Source: Desulfuromusa sp. (GTDB taxonomy: Bacteria; Desulfobacterota; Desulfuromonadia; Desulfuromonadales; Geopsychrobacteraceae). Taken from it: a stretch of DNA of 45,799 nucleotides. Positions 27,488 through 39,100 of the stretch are shown in pieces. The stretch is taken from the NCBI GenBank assembly GCA_016744675.1, contig JADGDX010000018.1:1-45799 (forward strand), written 5' to 3'. Position 1 is the stretch's first letter. Each line of letters begins with the position of its first letter. Position numbers and translations under genes: made by a program. The notes under the pieces are model-generated. The model saw only the letters and a program-made list of their open reading frames with translations. It searched no databases and was not told where the DNA came from.

Positions 27488-28432
27488 ATGAAATTAAATA
27501 GTATTGTGAAAGTCTGTTTATCGTTACTTCTTGTCTGTTTTTTTACAACAACAGGGTTCTGCGCTAGTAGCTATGACCGCGAGTTGATTGTTCAGGACAA
27601 AACACGTGCAATGCAGGTTGAGTCGGTATTTAAAGAGATGATGGCCGCCTATGAAGATGAGGATGCCCGCTCGTTTCTTGATTATGTCTCGGATGATCGC
27701 TTCCGACAGGATTACATTACTTTTACTGATGCACTTTACAGTGATTTCCGTAACTACGAGATCCATCAGGTTGAGTATTGGAATGAGAAAGTTGTCCCAG
27801 ACAACGTCAAGCAATTCTTGCATGTTGAATGGGAGAAGCGTTACGAAAACTTGGACGATGGGCAGCAGATCACCAGAAGAGGGGCCTCTGTTTTCTTGTT
27901 TGATGAAGTGGACGGTGATTATCTTCTGGTCGAGGTTCAAGGAAATCATCTGTTTGGCGGCAGCCTGCAAGAATGGCGTGATGAAGTTCCTCCGATTGCA
28001 GGTCAAGAGCTTGAAACATATGTTGCTGAAGAAGGTGCTGTGTGTGGCCCAGACCATCTCAGCTTGTGTGATGGATCGAATTGTTCTTCAAATGGTGGAG
28101 ATTGGTACAACAACACATGCAACTCCTCAGCCCAGAGTTTCCCTGATTTAGTCATTGTTGACATATCGTATTCGGTTTCTGAAGCTGATGTATATATTGA
28201 CAATATTGGAACAGCTGCTAGCGCTTCTTGTGTCTTGCATTGGACAAATGGTGATGTCGTTTATGACGCCGTTGCAACCATTCCTCCGATTTCAGCTGGT
28301 GGCAGTGCAACTGTGACTGTTATAAGCCAAACCAGCATGGATGCCGGTGGGCAGGTGACACTTGATTCGACAAATGTTGTTGATGAAGGTACGGCTGGTG
28401 GTGAAAACAACAACGTGTCTAGCTATCCATAA
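27488..28432 (+). CDS. Exported protein with NTF2-like and CARDB-like domains
   Basis: A 314-residue protein with signal peptide (LLLVCFFTTTGFCAS). About 35-170 resembles the SnoaL/NTF2-like fold (VFKEMMAAYEDEDARSFLDYVSDDRF). A short cysteine-rich segment follows (VCGPDHLSLCDGSNCSS..NTCNSS), then a CARDB-like beta sandwich (DLVIVDISYSVSEADVYIDNIGTAASASC). CARDB domains mediate adhesion or assembly at bacterial surfaces. AGGGGAG precedes the ATG. First gene of a packed group of four, 31 bases before the next. The function is unknown; its place suggests a soluble periplasmic or surface partner. Confidence 0.8.
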   Translation: MKLNSIVKVCLSLLLVCFFTTTGFCASSYDRELIVQDKTRAMQVESVFKEMMAAYEDEDARSFLDYVSDDRFRQDYITFTDALYSDFRNYEIHQVEYWNEKVVPDNVKQFLHVEWEKRYENLDDGQQITRRGASVFLFDEVDGDYLLVEVQGNHLFGGSLQEWRDEVPPIAGQELETYVAEEGAVCGPDHLSLCDGSNCSSNGGDWYNNTCNSSAQSFPDLVIVDISYSVSEADVYIDNIGTAASASCVLHWTNGDVVYDAVATIPPISAGGSATVTVISQTSMDAGGQVTLDSTNVVDEGTAGGENNNVSSYP

Positions 28433-28463
28433 TTAAAGCTGAATCAATCAAGGATATATTCAA

Positions 28464-30074
28464 ATGATAACTTTTATGAAATATTTCGTAGTGATGTTTG
28501 TCTGCCACGTTGTTGTGTTCTCTGGAGCCTTGTTTGCGGCTGACGATCAAAGTTGGCAAATCCGTGGTCGCTCTGAAACCCTGCTGGAATGGCAGGATGT
28601 CAGTGGAAATTCTGGAAGTTCTTTGGATGAAGGGACTGCTTGGCGTCAGGAATTGAGTGTTTCTCTGCAAAAGAAGGTTGAAATGGGACAACTTGGACTC
28701 GACCTTCGCGGTCGGGCAACCAACAACGAGCAGGTCGATAGTCGGCATGCTCGTTTGATGTACCTGCGTGGTTTTTATAAGACTGATGCTCTTCACTTGG
28801 AGGTCGGTGACGTTGCAGCTTCTTTTAACCCGATGGTTTTAAGTACGAATGCGAGAGGGGCAAAAGCTGCTTATCGGGTTGGCGATCGAGATAAAGGTTG
28901 GAAGTTCGGCCTGATTGGTGGTTTACAGAAGCCTTCTTGGGAACAGTTTTACAACTCATCGCAAGATGAATCGGTTGACCGTTATATTGCTGGTGGTGAT
29001 GTCACCTGGAATTACGCTCCAGCGCAATCATTCGGGGCTTCCGTTTCTTACATCAAAGATGATTCTGCTACTCTTGAAGCTGGAGATACTTTGACAACTG
29101 ATGCAGCAGAAGCAAAAACTGCTGGAGTTGAATGGGACTGGCGCTTCAACCGTTATGTCTCTTTACGGGGGGAAGCAGCTTTTTCTCAAAGTGACGTGAA
29201 TACAAGCGATCGGCTCGATGACGATGATGCAGGGGCGATTCGCATCAAGGTTTACACTAAACCGATTCCTCGCGCATTAAGATTAAACTTTTTGTATGAG
29301 CGCTTTGATACAGATTTCAAACCTGTGATCGCCAGTGCAACGGCAGATCGTGAACGTTTTGAAAATGATACCGAGTGGATGGTCAACCGTGAATTCAAGG
29401 CGCGTCTGACCTTAAAGCACAGCCGTGACAATCTCGACGGTACCCTTGGAGACACTCTGGTGACCCGCGATGCTGTTCTTTATCTGACCTATCGGCCCGA
29501 TTGGATGAAACGCGGTGATCTTGGTCTACGCATGCAGGGCAAAAGAAGTAGTGGTCGCGGAAGTGATCAGAATATGCACATCATTGAAGCCGATTTTACC
29601 AACCGGCCCAAAAGCGGCTGGCGTTATGGAGCAGGAGTGACATACACCCTGATCGATGATGATGCAAGCGGAGCTGAGGACCAGAATATCAGCACTCTGC
29701 GGGGAACTGTCGGATGGAAAAAACGTCTTGCTGATGATCATATGGTGCGTGTCACGGTGACTCTGGATGGAAACTACATCGATAGGGATAGCGGAGATCA
29801 AACTGCCCTCGGAGGCCGTGTTGATCTTGGTTATGATGCCGGAAATCTCTGGTCGATGGATTTGTTTGCTTCAACAAAAAATAGCGATAATGATATAACG
29901 GCAGATAGCCAATATATCACCTATCAGTTCCGCACCGATTACCATCCTGGTGAGGATCGGTCGAAGTCAATTCGCTTGAGTGCTGAGCGTCGCGAATATG
30001 ATTCTGATGCAACGGCACCGGATCAGGATTATGAAGAACATCTCGTCAAGCTTGCATACCTGTTTACATTCTAA
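28464..30074 (+). CDS. Outer-membrane beta-barrel protein
   Basis: A 536-residue protein with signal peptide (MKYFVVMFVCHVVVFSGALFAAD). The rest is a succession of amphipathic beta strands with short turns (RGRSETLLEWQDVSG, LRLNFLYERFD, VRVTVTLDGNYIDRDS) ending in HLVKLAYLFTF; a C-terminal Phe after alternating hydrophobic residues is the outer-membrane insertion signal. There is no plug, so it is not a TonB receptor. AAGGA lies 9 bases before the ATG. It could be a porin or a channel for the giant protein encoded downstream. Confidence 0.85.
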   Translation: MITFMKYFVVMFVCHVVVFSGALFAADDQSWQIRGRSETLLEWQDVSGNSGSSLDEGTAWRQELSVSLQKKVEMGQLGLDLRGRATNNEQVDSRHARLMYLRGFYKTDALHLEVGDVAASFNPMVLSTNARGAKAAYRVGDRDKGWKFGLIGGLQKPSWEQFYNSSQDESVDRYIAGGDVTWNYAPAQSFGASVSYIKDDSATLEAGDTLTTDAAEAKTAGVEWDWRFNRYVSLRGEAAFSQSDVNTSDRLDDDDAGAIRIKVYTKPIPRALRLNFLYERFDTDFKPVIASATADRERFENDTEWMVNREFKARLTLKHSRDNLDGTLGDTLVTRDAVLYLTYRPDWMKRGDLGLRMQGKRSSGRGSDQNMHIIEADFTNRPKSGWRYGAGVTYTLIDDDASGAEDQNISTLRGTVGWKKRLADDHMVRVTVTLDGNYIDRDSGDQTALGGRVDLGYDAGNLWSMDLFASTKNSDNDITADSQYITYQFRTDYHPGEDRSKSIRLSAERREYDSDATAPDQDYEEHLVKLAYLFTF

Positions 30075-30087
30075 GTTATGAAACCTG

Positions 30088-30126
30088 GCCGCTCATTGTC
30101 CTTTTTGGGATGGTGAGCGGCTTTTG
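30088..30126 (+). terminator. Hairpin between barrel and giant gene, possible attenuator
   Basis: GCCGCTCA (30088-30095) pairs with TGAGCGGC (30114-30121) and is followed by TTTTG. It sits right before the giant gene, so partial termination may lower expression of that gene relative to the first two. The loop is long (18 bases) with a weak inner pairing. Confidence 0.5.
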
Positions 30127-30144
30127 CGTTCAAGGGTTCAAAAA

Positions 30145-33100
30145 ATGATGAAGCAACGCACTATCCGCCTTCTTATCGCATTTTTCTGCTTGTTTGTTAT
30201 CTTCTCGCCTGCGCAGGCTTATTACGAAGGCTCAGACATAGGTTACCTCGACTATGTTACGGTCAATGGTCAGGAATTCGACAACTTTGACGAACGGCAG
30301 ATTGTTTTTTATCCAGAAGATTTGCGTAATGGGATGGTGATCGTCAAGGGATTGTTAGAAAGTGAAAAAAAACATATCCCTGTCGATGAGTTGCAAGTTC
30401 AGATCACCATGGATGGCGGTGAAACTTGGGCAACAGCTAAAGGTGATAGCCGCTGGAAATATCAATTTTCACCGGAGTTAGAACGGCCATACGATTTCTC
30501 AATCCGAGTGGTAAGGCGAGATCAACGGATTGAAATATTTGATGACTCGCCGCTAGGATCTCATGTCGCTGACACGGGAACCGCCTATCAATTAGGTGAG
30601 TTTTTGCTGACAACGGCGGCAAAAGCCGTTGAAGATAAATTGACTGGAGAGGCCACCCTGGCTCTTGGTTGGTTGGCTCAGTTTGTCCCTGCCAACCTCA
30701 AGAAACCGGGGACTGATGAGCTCATTCTACAAATTGCTGATTTGGAGGTTAAGGGTAAAAAGATTGTGAATGGCTCGGTTGTTTTTGAGCCCGATTTTGA
30801 TTTTGATTATGCCGGGGCGAGTTTTGCCCTGACACGTTTAACCTTTACAAAAAATGGTGCTTCAGCCACGGGTTCGATTGTTCTGCCCCCGCTGGTTTTA
30901 CCTTCTCCTCCTGAAATTGATTTTTCCGCTCTTAGTTTTTCTCCCACAGACATCAACACGACCGTGCCATTGGTCGCAGCAGATGATCCCACGAAGAACT
31001 TTGAGATTATTCCCGGTGTCTATGGGGTGAGTTTAGCGCTCAATGAGTTGTCCATCAAAATTAATACGGCAGACGACATCCCCATCAGTCTTGCAAGTTT
31101 AGATGGCTCGATTCTCCTGGGTAGTGGTTATGGCGGTATATCAATCCCTAATTTGCAATTACTAGAGAACCAGTTCCTGTCCTACGGGACGCAGGCTATA
31201 GCAGAGGCAACTGCAGCAGCACAAGCGACAGGGGAAGATGCTGTTGCTGCTGTGCAAAATGTTGCTGGCTCGATCACCATACCTAATACCGATTTCAGCC
31301 TCAGTGATCTTGGAGGGTTGATCAGTTTGGCGGACAAGTCGGTTTCCCTATCGGGTGCGTTTAATTTTCCTGCCGAATTCGGTGGTGGCTCAGTGTCTTT
31401 GCCGGCCGATAAGCCACTGACATTATCGCGGCAAGGTCTTTCCACCGATAGTGAAATTATTTTTGATTTGGGAACTCCTCCAACGTTTAATCTATCTGGT
31501 TTTCCAACATCACTCACAGCATTGGCTCTGAATCTGAGTCGCAATATCCCTTCAGGTTCTCTCGCTGGCAGTGTAACCCTTGAGAATTTTGGCGGTGTTG
31601 TTCTTGATATCGAAGCGCAGATTGACCAGTCAGGTCTTTCTAGCTTCGCCATGGCTGCCATTGACGAAGGAACGACCCGCACTTTGGATGTTGGATCCTT
31701 TGCTCAACTGGCACTCAGTCGAGTTGAACTCAGCTATGAAAGCTCAGAGTTTTCTGTTGATCTTGATGGCTCCATTACGCCGACAAATGATCTTCTTTCT
31801 TCGGTTTATGGCATTGGTGAGCAATTAGCCTTTACGGGTTTATCTATTAGTCGCGATGCCATTTCTCTCGCCTCAGTTCTCGAAGGATGGCACGCAATTA
31901 GTGGCGCGAGTGTCGGGTTTGAAGGGGCTTCAGTCCTCCTCAGCGAGTATGGCCTTGGTGTCGATAATAACCTGTTTTGGGTTGGTCTCAAAGGTCAAGC
32001 CAGTCTCGGAGGTAGTTCCGCAACGGCGACAGCGCGCATCTTCCACGATGGAACAACCAGTGTTGATGGCATTGATCTTTCCAATATCTATTTTGCTTTG
32101 GGTGACTTTTTCCTCAAGGTTAAAGGAGATGCTATTGACGAAGCCGGAGCTGTCGCCAATAGCACACAAGGATACATTGGTGGATTACCTCAAGCCTTGA
32201 TCGATTCTCTGCCGACTGGGGTGTTGAATGAAGCACAAGAATTAGCCGTTCAGCTTAATGGCTTTATGGTCGATGTCGCCAACCGTTCCGTCTCTCTGGG
32301 CTCAGTGGGCTATACTCCTGCGGCACCTTTTAATGTGAATTTGGGGCCGGTGACATTAACTTTTGCGGGAATCACCTTTACCACATCCAGTGCCTCTATC
32401 GACGGTTCCATTGACCTTGACGGTCTCGGGCTGCCCGTCAGTGATATCCCCTTTGCCGACCTCTTTTTAGGTGCGTCTGGAATCGCTGGAGATATTGATC
32501 TTATTGGCGATGCCGGGACTCGCTCGATCACCATTGTCGAAGGGGAGTATGGCTTTAAACTAAACCTTGATACGTTGTCGGTGAACGTTGATACGCGCAA
32601 AAGCCTTGCTTCGATGGTCAGTCTCAAATCCTTTGGCGGCGGTGTTCTATTTGGATCGGCCTTTAACGATCTGGAAATTCCGGATCTGGAACTACTTGCT
32701 GACAATGCCATTTCGTGGGGTAAAAACAGTGCCACAGAAGCCCAAGCGTCTTTGACCCGCTTAACTCTTCCGGGCGGATTTGCTATCGGCGATCTTGGTG
32801 GTTCTATCAATTTGAGCGGGAAATCCCTTTCTATCGCGGGAACAATTCACCTGCCGGCAGAGTTGAACAATGCCAGTATTACCATCCCTGCAGGTCAACC
32901 TGTGACTCTTTCTGCTGCCCACGGATTATCGACCGGCGGTCCACTTATCTTTGATCCCGGTACCCTGCCGTCGATACCACTGGCGGGTATCGATACGATC
33001 CTCACCGGATTGTCTCTTGGAATCAATAGCAATGTAATTTCTGGTAGCCTCGCTGGTGATCTTGATTTTAATCAATTTGGTGGATTGAAAATTGCGGTGA

Positions 33101-36100
33101 GTGCCGCTTTTGATAGTAGTAAAGAAGGCCTCCTCCAGGAACTCCTTATCGACGCTGACAATCTGAAGAAAACATTCGATCTCGAAGGATTTGCCAGCCT
33201 CACCCTTAAGGGCGTGAAGGGTGGTTACGAAAAAGATGATTTCTATGTGGAACTCGCAGGTTCGATCACTCCAACCCATAGTCTTTTTGCCGAATATAAT
33301 AAAGCTAAAGAGTTTTCTGGGTTACGCATTTATAAATCAGCCATTGAATTTGTTGACGATCTGGGTGGCTGGAAAGAACTGTCCAATGCAAGCATTAATA
33401 TTAATGCTGCTTCGGTGAGCCTTGAAGAATACGGCCTTGGTGTCGACAATGGTTTGTTCTGGTTTGGCCTTAAGGGGCAAGCTGAGTACATGGGTGGTGA
33501 GGCCAATATCACCGCGAAAATATTCCATGATAAAACTTACAAAATATCCGACTTTGGTTTTGAAGGTCTGTCCTTTTCTCTCGGAGATTTTAGCCTGCGC
33601 ACCAAAGCTGAAATGGTTGATGGTCTTATCAGTGGTGCCGGTTCTATCAATGCTGGCTTCTTAACTGAATATCTGCCTAGAGAGATGAAAGATCCCCTCA
33701 CTGGGGAGTTGAATGTCAGCTTTGAAAACCTTGCCGTCGACTTTGAAAATAAAAAAATCACGAGCGGTACAGTCGTCCTCAATTTCAAAAAACCACTGAC
33801 CCCCGATCTTGGTGTTTTCACGGCCGTTATTCGCTCAGTCAGTTTTGGTTCTGATGGTGCATCGGTTGATGGGGACTTTAGCCTGAATTCACTTGCAGGC
33901 GTTGATATTCCACAGGCGCCAACAAATTTAAGCTTTGCCGATATTGAACTATCCCCGCAGGGATTTGCCGGCTCTGTCACTTATAATGCTGGCACGAAAC
34001 CAGTGTCGCTCCCTGTACTGACGGGTGATTACGGTATTACCCTGATTCTTAGTGAATTGACGCTTGCTGTTGATACAACCGCTGTTGAGTTGCTCGATAA
34101 GCTTCGCTTAACCGATCTCGATGGAAGGATCAAGCTCGGTTCTGGTTATGAGATGCGTGAAGAGCTGACTCAGTTGACGATGTTGGCAGATCAAGGGATT
34201 ACTTGGGGCGTGCAACAGGTTGCAGATGTCGCTGAAATGGGTGAAGCCGCAGCAAAACAGGCTGCAAAAAACGCCGCAAAGCAACTTGAAGGCCTTGATT
34301 TTAAAATCCCCGGGACCGAATTCCACGTTAATAATATCAATGGTCGTCTCTACTTAAATGACAGAAAGCTCAAAGTGTGGGGCAAGGTTCAGTTGCCTGC
34401 AAATCTTGGAGGTGGCTCCATTGGATTATCTGAAACCAGTGCCCTTGTGCTCTCCTCTAGCGGCGTCTCAACGACGGGTGAAGTTGATATCGATCCCGGA
34501 AAGATTGGTAAGTTTGGGTTAGCAGGATTTTCGGCCGATGTTCAGTCTTTTTCTTTTGGTGTAAGCAGCAATGCCGTATCAGGTTCACTGGCGGCAAAAA
34601 TCAAGCTGGCCCAGTTTGATAATATTCCCATCGATGTCACTGCAAGTCTGAGCAATGACGGTCTGAATGAACTGACCGTGATTGCAGCTGACTCACCTGT
34701 TGGTCCATACAGTCTCGCCGGTTTTGCTGATCTCACATTAACCACTATTGGTGGTAGCTACGAGGATGGTAAAATAAGTATCATTCTCGATGGCGATCTT
34801 GCTCTTGATCCCACTGTTGCTGATGTCGCGCGCACGTTTAGTTTTAGCGACCTGTCGATCGCTAAAAACTCTATCAGCATGCCAAGTATTGATGAACCGG
34901 TGATGTTCCCCGCATCCTTGCCCGCTTTCAAAGTGGGTGATTCAGCACAAATTGCTCTGGCAGAATTCGGCTTTACCGTTAAAGATAATCTGCTGTGGAT
35001 TATCCTCGGTGGTAACGCCACCATTCTTAACCAAACAGTCGAAGGCAGTATTCTCATCTCCCATAAGGGTGATATTGATTTAGGAGACTTTCGGGCGGAT
35101 GATATTGTCGTCACCATCGGTGATTTTAAGCTGACAGGTGCTCTTGCACAGGTTGACGGTGTGTGGAGTGGTGACGCTAGCCTTTATCTGGGGGCACTAC
35201 ACGGTTCACTTGATCCAGGTATTTTAAATGCCTTTGGTGAATTGCCTGTCTCTGTCTCAAATCTTGTGATCGATCTTGAAAGAAAGACCCTCACCAGTGG
35301 CGAGATCAGTTTTGATCCTGAAGGAAGTTTTACGGTCAGTAACGACTTTTTCACTGCATCGCTACCGAGCGTTACCGTAGGCGTCAGAGGAGGCAGCGTC
35401 TTTGGTGAAATTGGAGACGGTGCCTCAATCAACTTTGATCAAGGGATTCTTGCCGGCTACACCGAAGGCTTAAATTTTAGCGACTTTGGTTTAGCGAACA
35501 ATGGTCTGCAAGTGACCGTGACTTGGGCAAACACTGTCGGTAAATCGATGGTCATTGTCCCTCATGACGGTGGCTACAATATCGATGCAACCCTGACAGA
35601 AATAAGCGTTGCTTTCGATTCAAGCCAATCTGAATTGTCTGACATGTTTGTTCTTGATGGGATTGACGGCAACCTAACCTTCGGAACTGCATACAATGCT
35701 CCTGATCTAAAACCTAGGCTAACGCTTGTCGAGGGCACCTACACCTTTGATGCAACGGATAGTGCCTTAACTCTGGTTGAGGGGCTCAAGCTGAAGGACT
35801 TCTCCGGCGCCGTCGATTTTTCCAACGAAAAGATCACCCTTGGCGGTGTCCTCAGTATTCCTTTATCTGAAGGAAAAGATATCGCAATTGATGTCTCCAA
35901 TTGGTCTATTTCTGCAAGTGAAATCGCTGGCGGAATTGCTATAACTAACTTGGATTTAAGCGGCCCTCTTGGCTTTGGCGACGCAGGATCTGAAACAATA
36001 TTGATGAAAAAGGCAGCGATTGCTTTTGCTGGATTTAATGTCTCGAGTGCCTTTTTAGACCTGAATGTGAAGCTGGCACAACTGAAAGATCTCAATATTG

Positions 36101-39100
36101 ATGCTCAACTTGGCGTCGATAATGAAGGTGTCGTCGATTTTACCGTTGATGTCCAAAGTTCGACACAATTAAGTGCCGATGTGGGTTTCGCCGATCTGTC
36201 TGTCAAAAAGCTAGGTGCTGGTTACGATTCCACTGATGGCCTGTACTTCTCCCTCGATACAGATGTGACAATGAAGCAGGGAGCGCTCCTCGGTGGACTT
36301 CCGAGCGATCTGACTCTTGACGGCCTTGAAGTTTATGCGAGTAAAATCAAGGTGAATACTGTCGGCGTTAGTACAAGTTTTTCAGGTCATAAAGCCAGCC
36401 TAGGTGGGGCCGACTTAAGCTTAACAGAACTTGGCCTTGGCTATAGTAGCAATAAGTTTTATGTGCGGGCGGCTGGGCAAGTTACTGTTGCTAACCTCTG
36501 TGAAGGGAACGCTGCTTTTACACTTTATGATAATGGCGACATTGATATGAATCAGATCGCTATTAGCATGACAAATCCTGCCATGACTCTGACAGGTGAC
36601 CTTGCGCTCTATAGTGGCCATGAGGTTTATGGCACCGGGTTTAGAGCCGAACTTGAAGTTATGGTTGGTGGCTCACTACCGGTTTCGGGATTACTGACGC
36701 TAGGAAGTAAAAAGATTAAGAGTGGTGAAACGGTGACAGGGTCGTTTGTGTGGTGGCGAGCCTATCTAAAAGTAGGCACAACATTATCTTTAGCTCCACT
36801 GCCTCTGAATATTTATTCTCTCGGCGGAGGTGTTGGTTATAACGTTAAAATTACTCCTGTCGCTGGGGAGGAACCCGATTATGTTGCGACAAATGGTTAT
36901 GGACTCTCTCTGACAGCCCTTGTTGATCTGGGGACAACAGATAATGGCACTTCTTGGTATACCGAATTAAACCTGACAGTTTCCCCATCAGATGTGCGAG
37001 TGTACTTGCGTGGAGAATCATGGATCATGGAGGGCCGTAATCCACAGGTTGACCCTCACTTAACCGTGGATCTTGAGATTGGTGGCAGTCCGACCATTTT
37101 CCATTTAGCGGCTTCAATTAAGGTGACCAAAGAAGCTGGTGGCATGGATATGGTCGATGTTAACGGTCAGGTGGATGTCCTTTTTGCTGCTAATGACTGG
37201 CATGTCTACTTTGGTTCAAAGGAGCAACCCTTAAGCGTGACTGTTCTTCATTATTTGGGGGGGCAAGGGTATTTGCAAATCGACCGTTCTGGCCTTGCCA
37301 TGGGTGTGCGTAAACAGTTTAATTTAGAAGGTTCCGCTTGGATTTTCTATGGCCGTCTCTATGGTGGCGGTGAAATTGATGTTGCCGCAGGAATTCAGCC
37401 TTTCTATGTCGACGCTCGCGGTAAAGTTTGGATTGGTCTTGAAGCTGGGGTTAAGGTGAGTGGTTCCAAGTACGAAATATTTAGTGCTTATGCTGAGCTT
37501 GGTGGGCGTTTCCGGGCACCACCGGTTTATATCGGTCTTGCTGGTAAAGTGAGTTATTCATTGTTATGGGGAACCGTTTCCGGCACCTGGGATATGACCT
37601 TCACCTATCCAAAGAATCCTCCCGCAGGTGCAGGAGATGGCGGGATTGAAACCGTGCCTCTCCTAGCATATTCAACACCTGAACAGGGGGCGACCGATGT
37701 TGATCGTTTCACCCCGATCAATATTAAGACCAATGTCCCGATTAATGAAATATTTCAGTACGATGATGATGATAAATATTATTACCTGCTTGTCGATAAT
37801 TTTGTAGATCGTGTAAAGGTCCCCGATTCTATTAGTGTCTCATCTCCAGGGATCAATCAGCTTCCAGTCACTGGTGGGCTCAATAGTACGGTTGGGGTGC
37901 AGTATAATCCTGGTGCGGTCTATCCTTCCGGACAGCAGATTACCTATGAAACAATCTTAAAGTTGCATGAGTGGAATTATGATACTTATTCGATTGGTCA
38001 GCAGGTCAAGAGGGAAGTTGTCGAGGTAACATTTACAACTTCCTCAGAGGATCCTTCTTTTAGAGAGCGGGTTTATGAAGTTTATCCTGGTCGTTCAACA
38101 ACCCCTGTTTATGCTGATACGGATATTTACATCGTTTCAAAAGCGATTCAGGATGGGGAGCAGTGGAAGGCCAATTTCCCTCTGGAAAAGTTACAATTCC
38201 AACTCGTGAATGCTAGGGATGACATTATTCCTGGAACCATTACGGGTAATCTTGTGACCTACGACCATCAGGCGGGATCTCGGCGGTTTTTGACGCGCTT
38301 TACCCCGGATGAACCTTTGATGCCGGTACGGATGGTTGAGAATCTCACAACCGGAGTTAAAGCTCCGGCAAAGAAGCTATCTAACGGCAGCTATCAGAAC
38401 CCATTTACCATCTATAGTTCAGTTGTTTCTCAGGCCAATAGCGCGGCCTCTCAGGCTCAGGTTGCTACTTCACCCGTTGTAAGCACTGGATCTGCGGAGG
38501 TTGTAGACAGAACAAAGGCAACTAAGCAAATGGGTGCCAGTCAGACCCTTAGGAGCGGTGCTGAGACCGCTCGTGGACGGGCCTCTCGTGGCAAGAGTTC
38601 CCGGGCCGGAAATGGTGACGATTCTGCTACGGCAGAGGAAGAGGAAGAGGTCGACTCAAATTATCGCTGGTTCTGGGATGGTGATTATAAAATTCAGGTT
38701 GTGAATAATGTGCTTGGATCTGCGGATCAAGTTTACGTTTCACGTTTTTCTTTAGAAGTTCCGGCAGAAGGTCAAGATGTCCACCCCTATGGATCGACTG
38801 CAGATGTTGTTGAAGCATCAGTGACTGACCCATACTTTTATGTGAATTACACCGTTGATCAGGCAGCTTTTTATGCCGATATGGAGCGGGCAAGAAAAGA
38901 GATTGTTGACACAGAGATAAGGACTCTCTTTTGGGAAAACATGGAACTAGAGCCGATGTCGTATCCCGTTACTGTTGTTGATACCGGCAGTGGTTGGGGG
39001 GCTGGAGCAGGAACCCACGTTGAGTGGCGTGAGGGGTCGGTCTGTGGGCAGTATGATTCTCCCTATGATATTGAAGGTCTTTCGCTCCCTAGCGGCTGGG

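Noticed and set aside
31182..36621. Several long minus-strand and shifted reading frames inside the giant gene
   Set aside because: The plus-strand frame is continuous for 3200 codons with coherent repeats; the antisense frames have no ribosome sites or protein-like composition and arise from codon bias.
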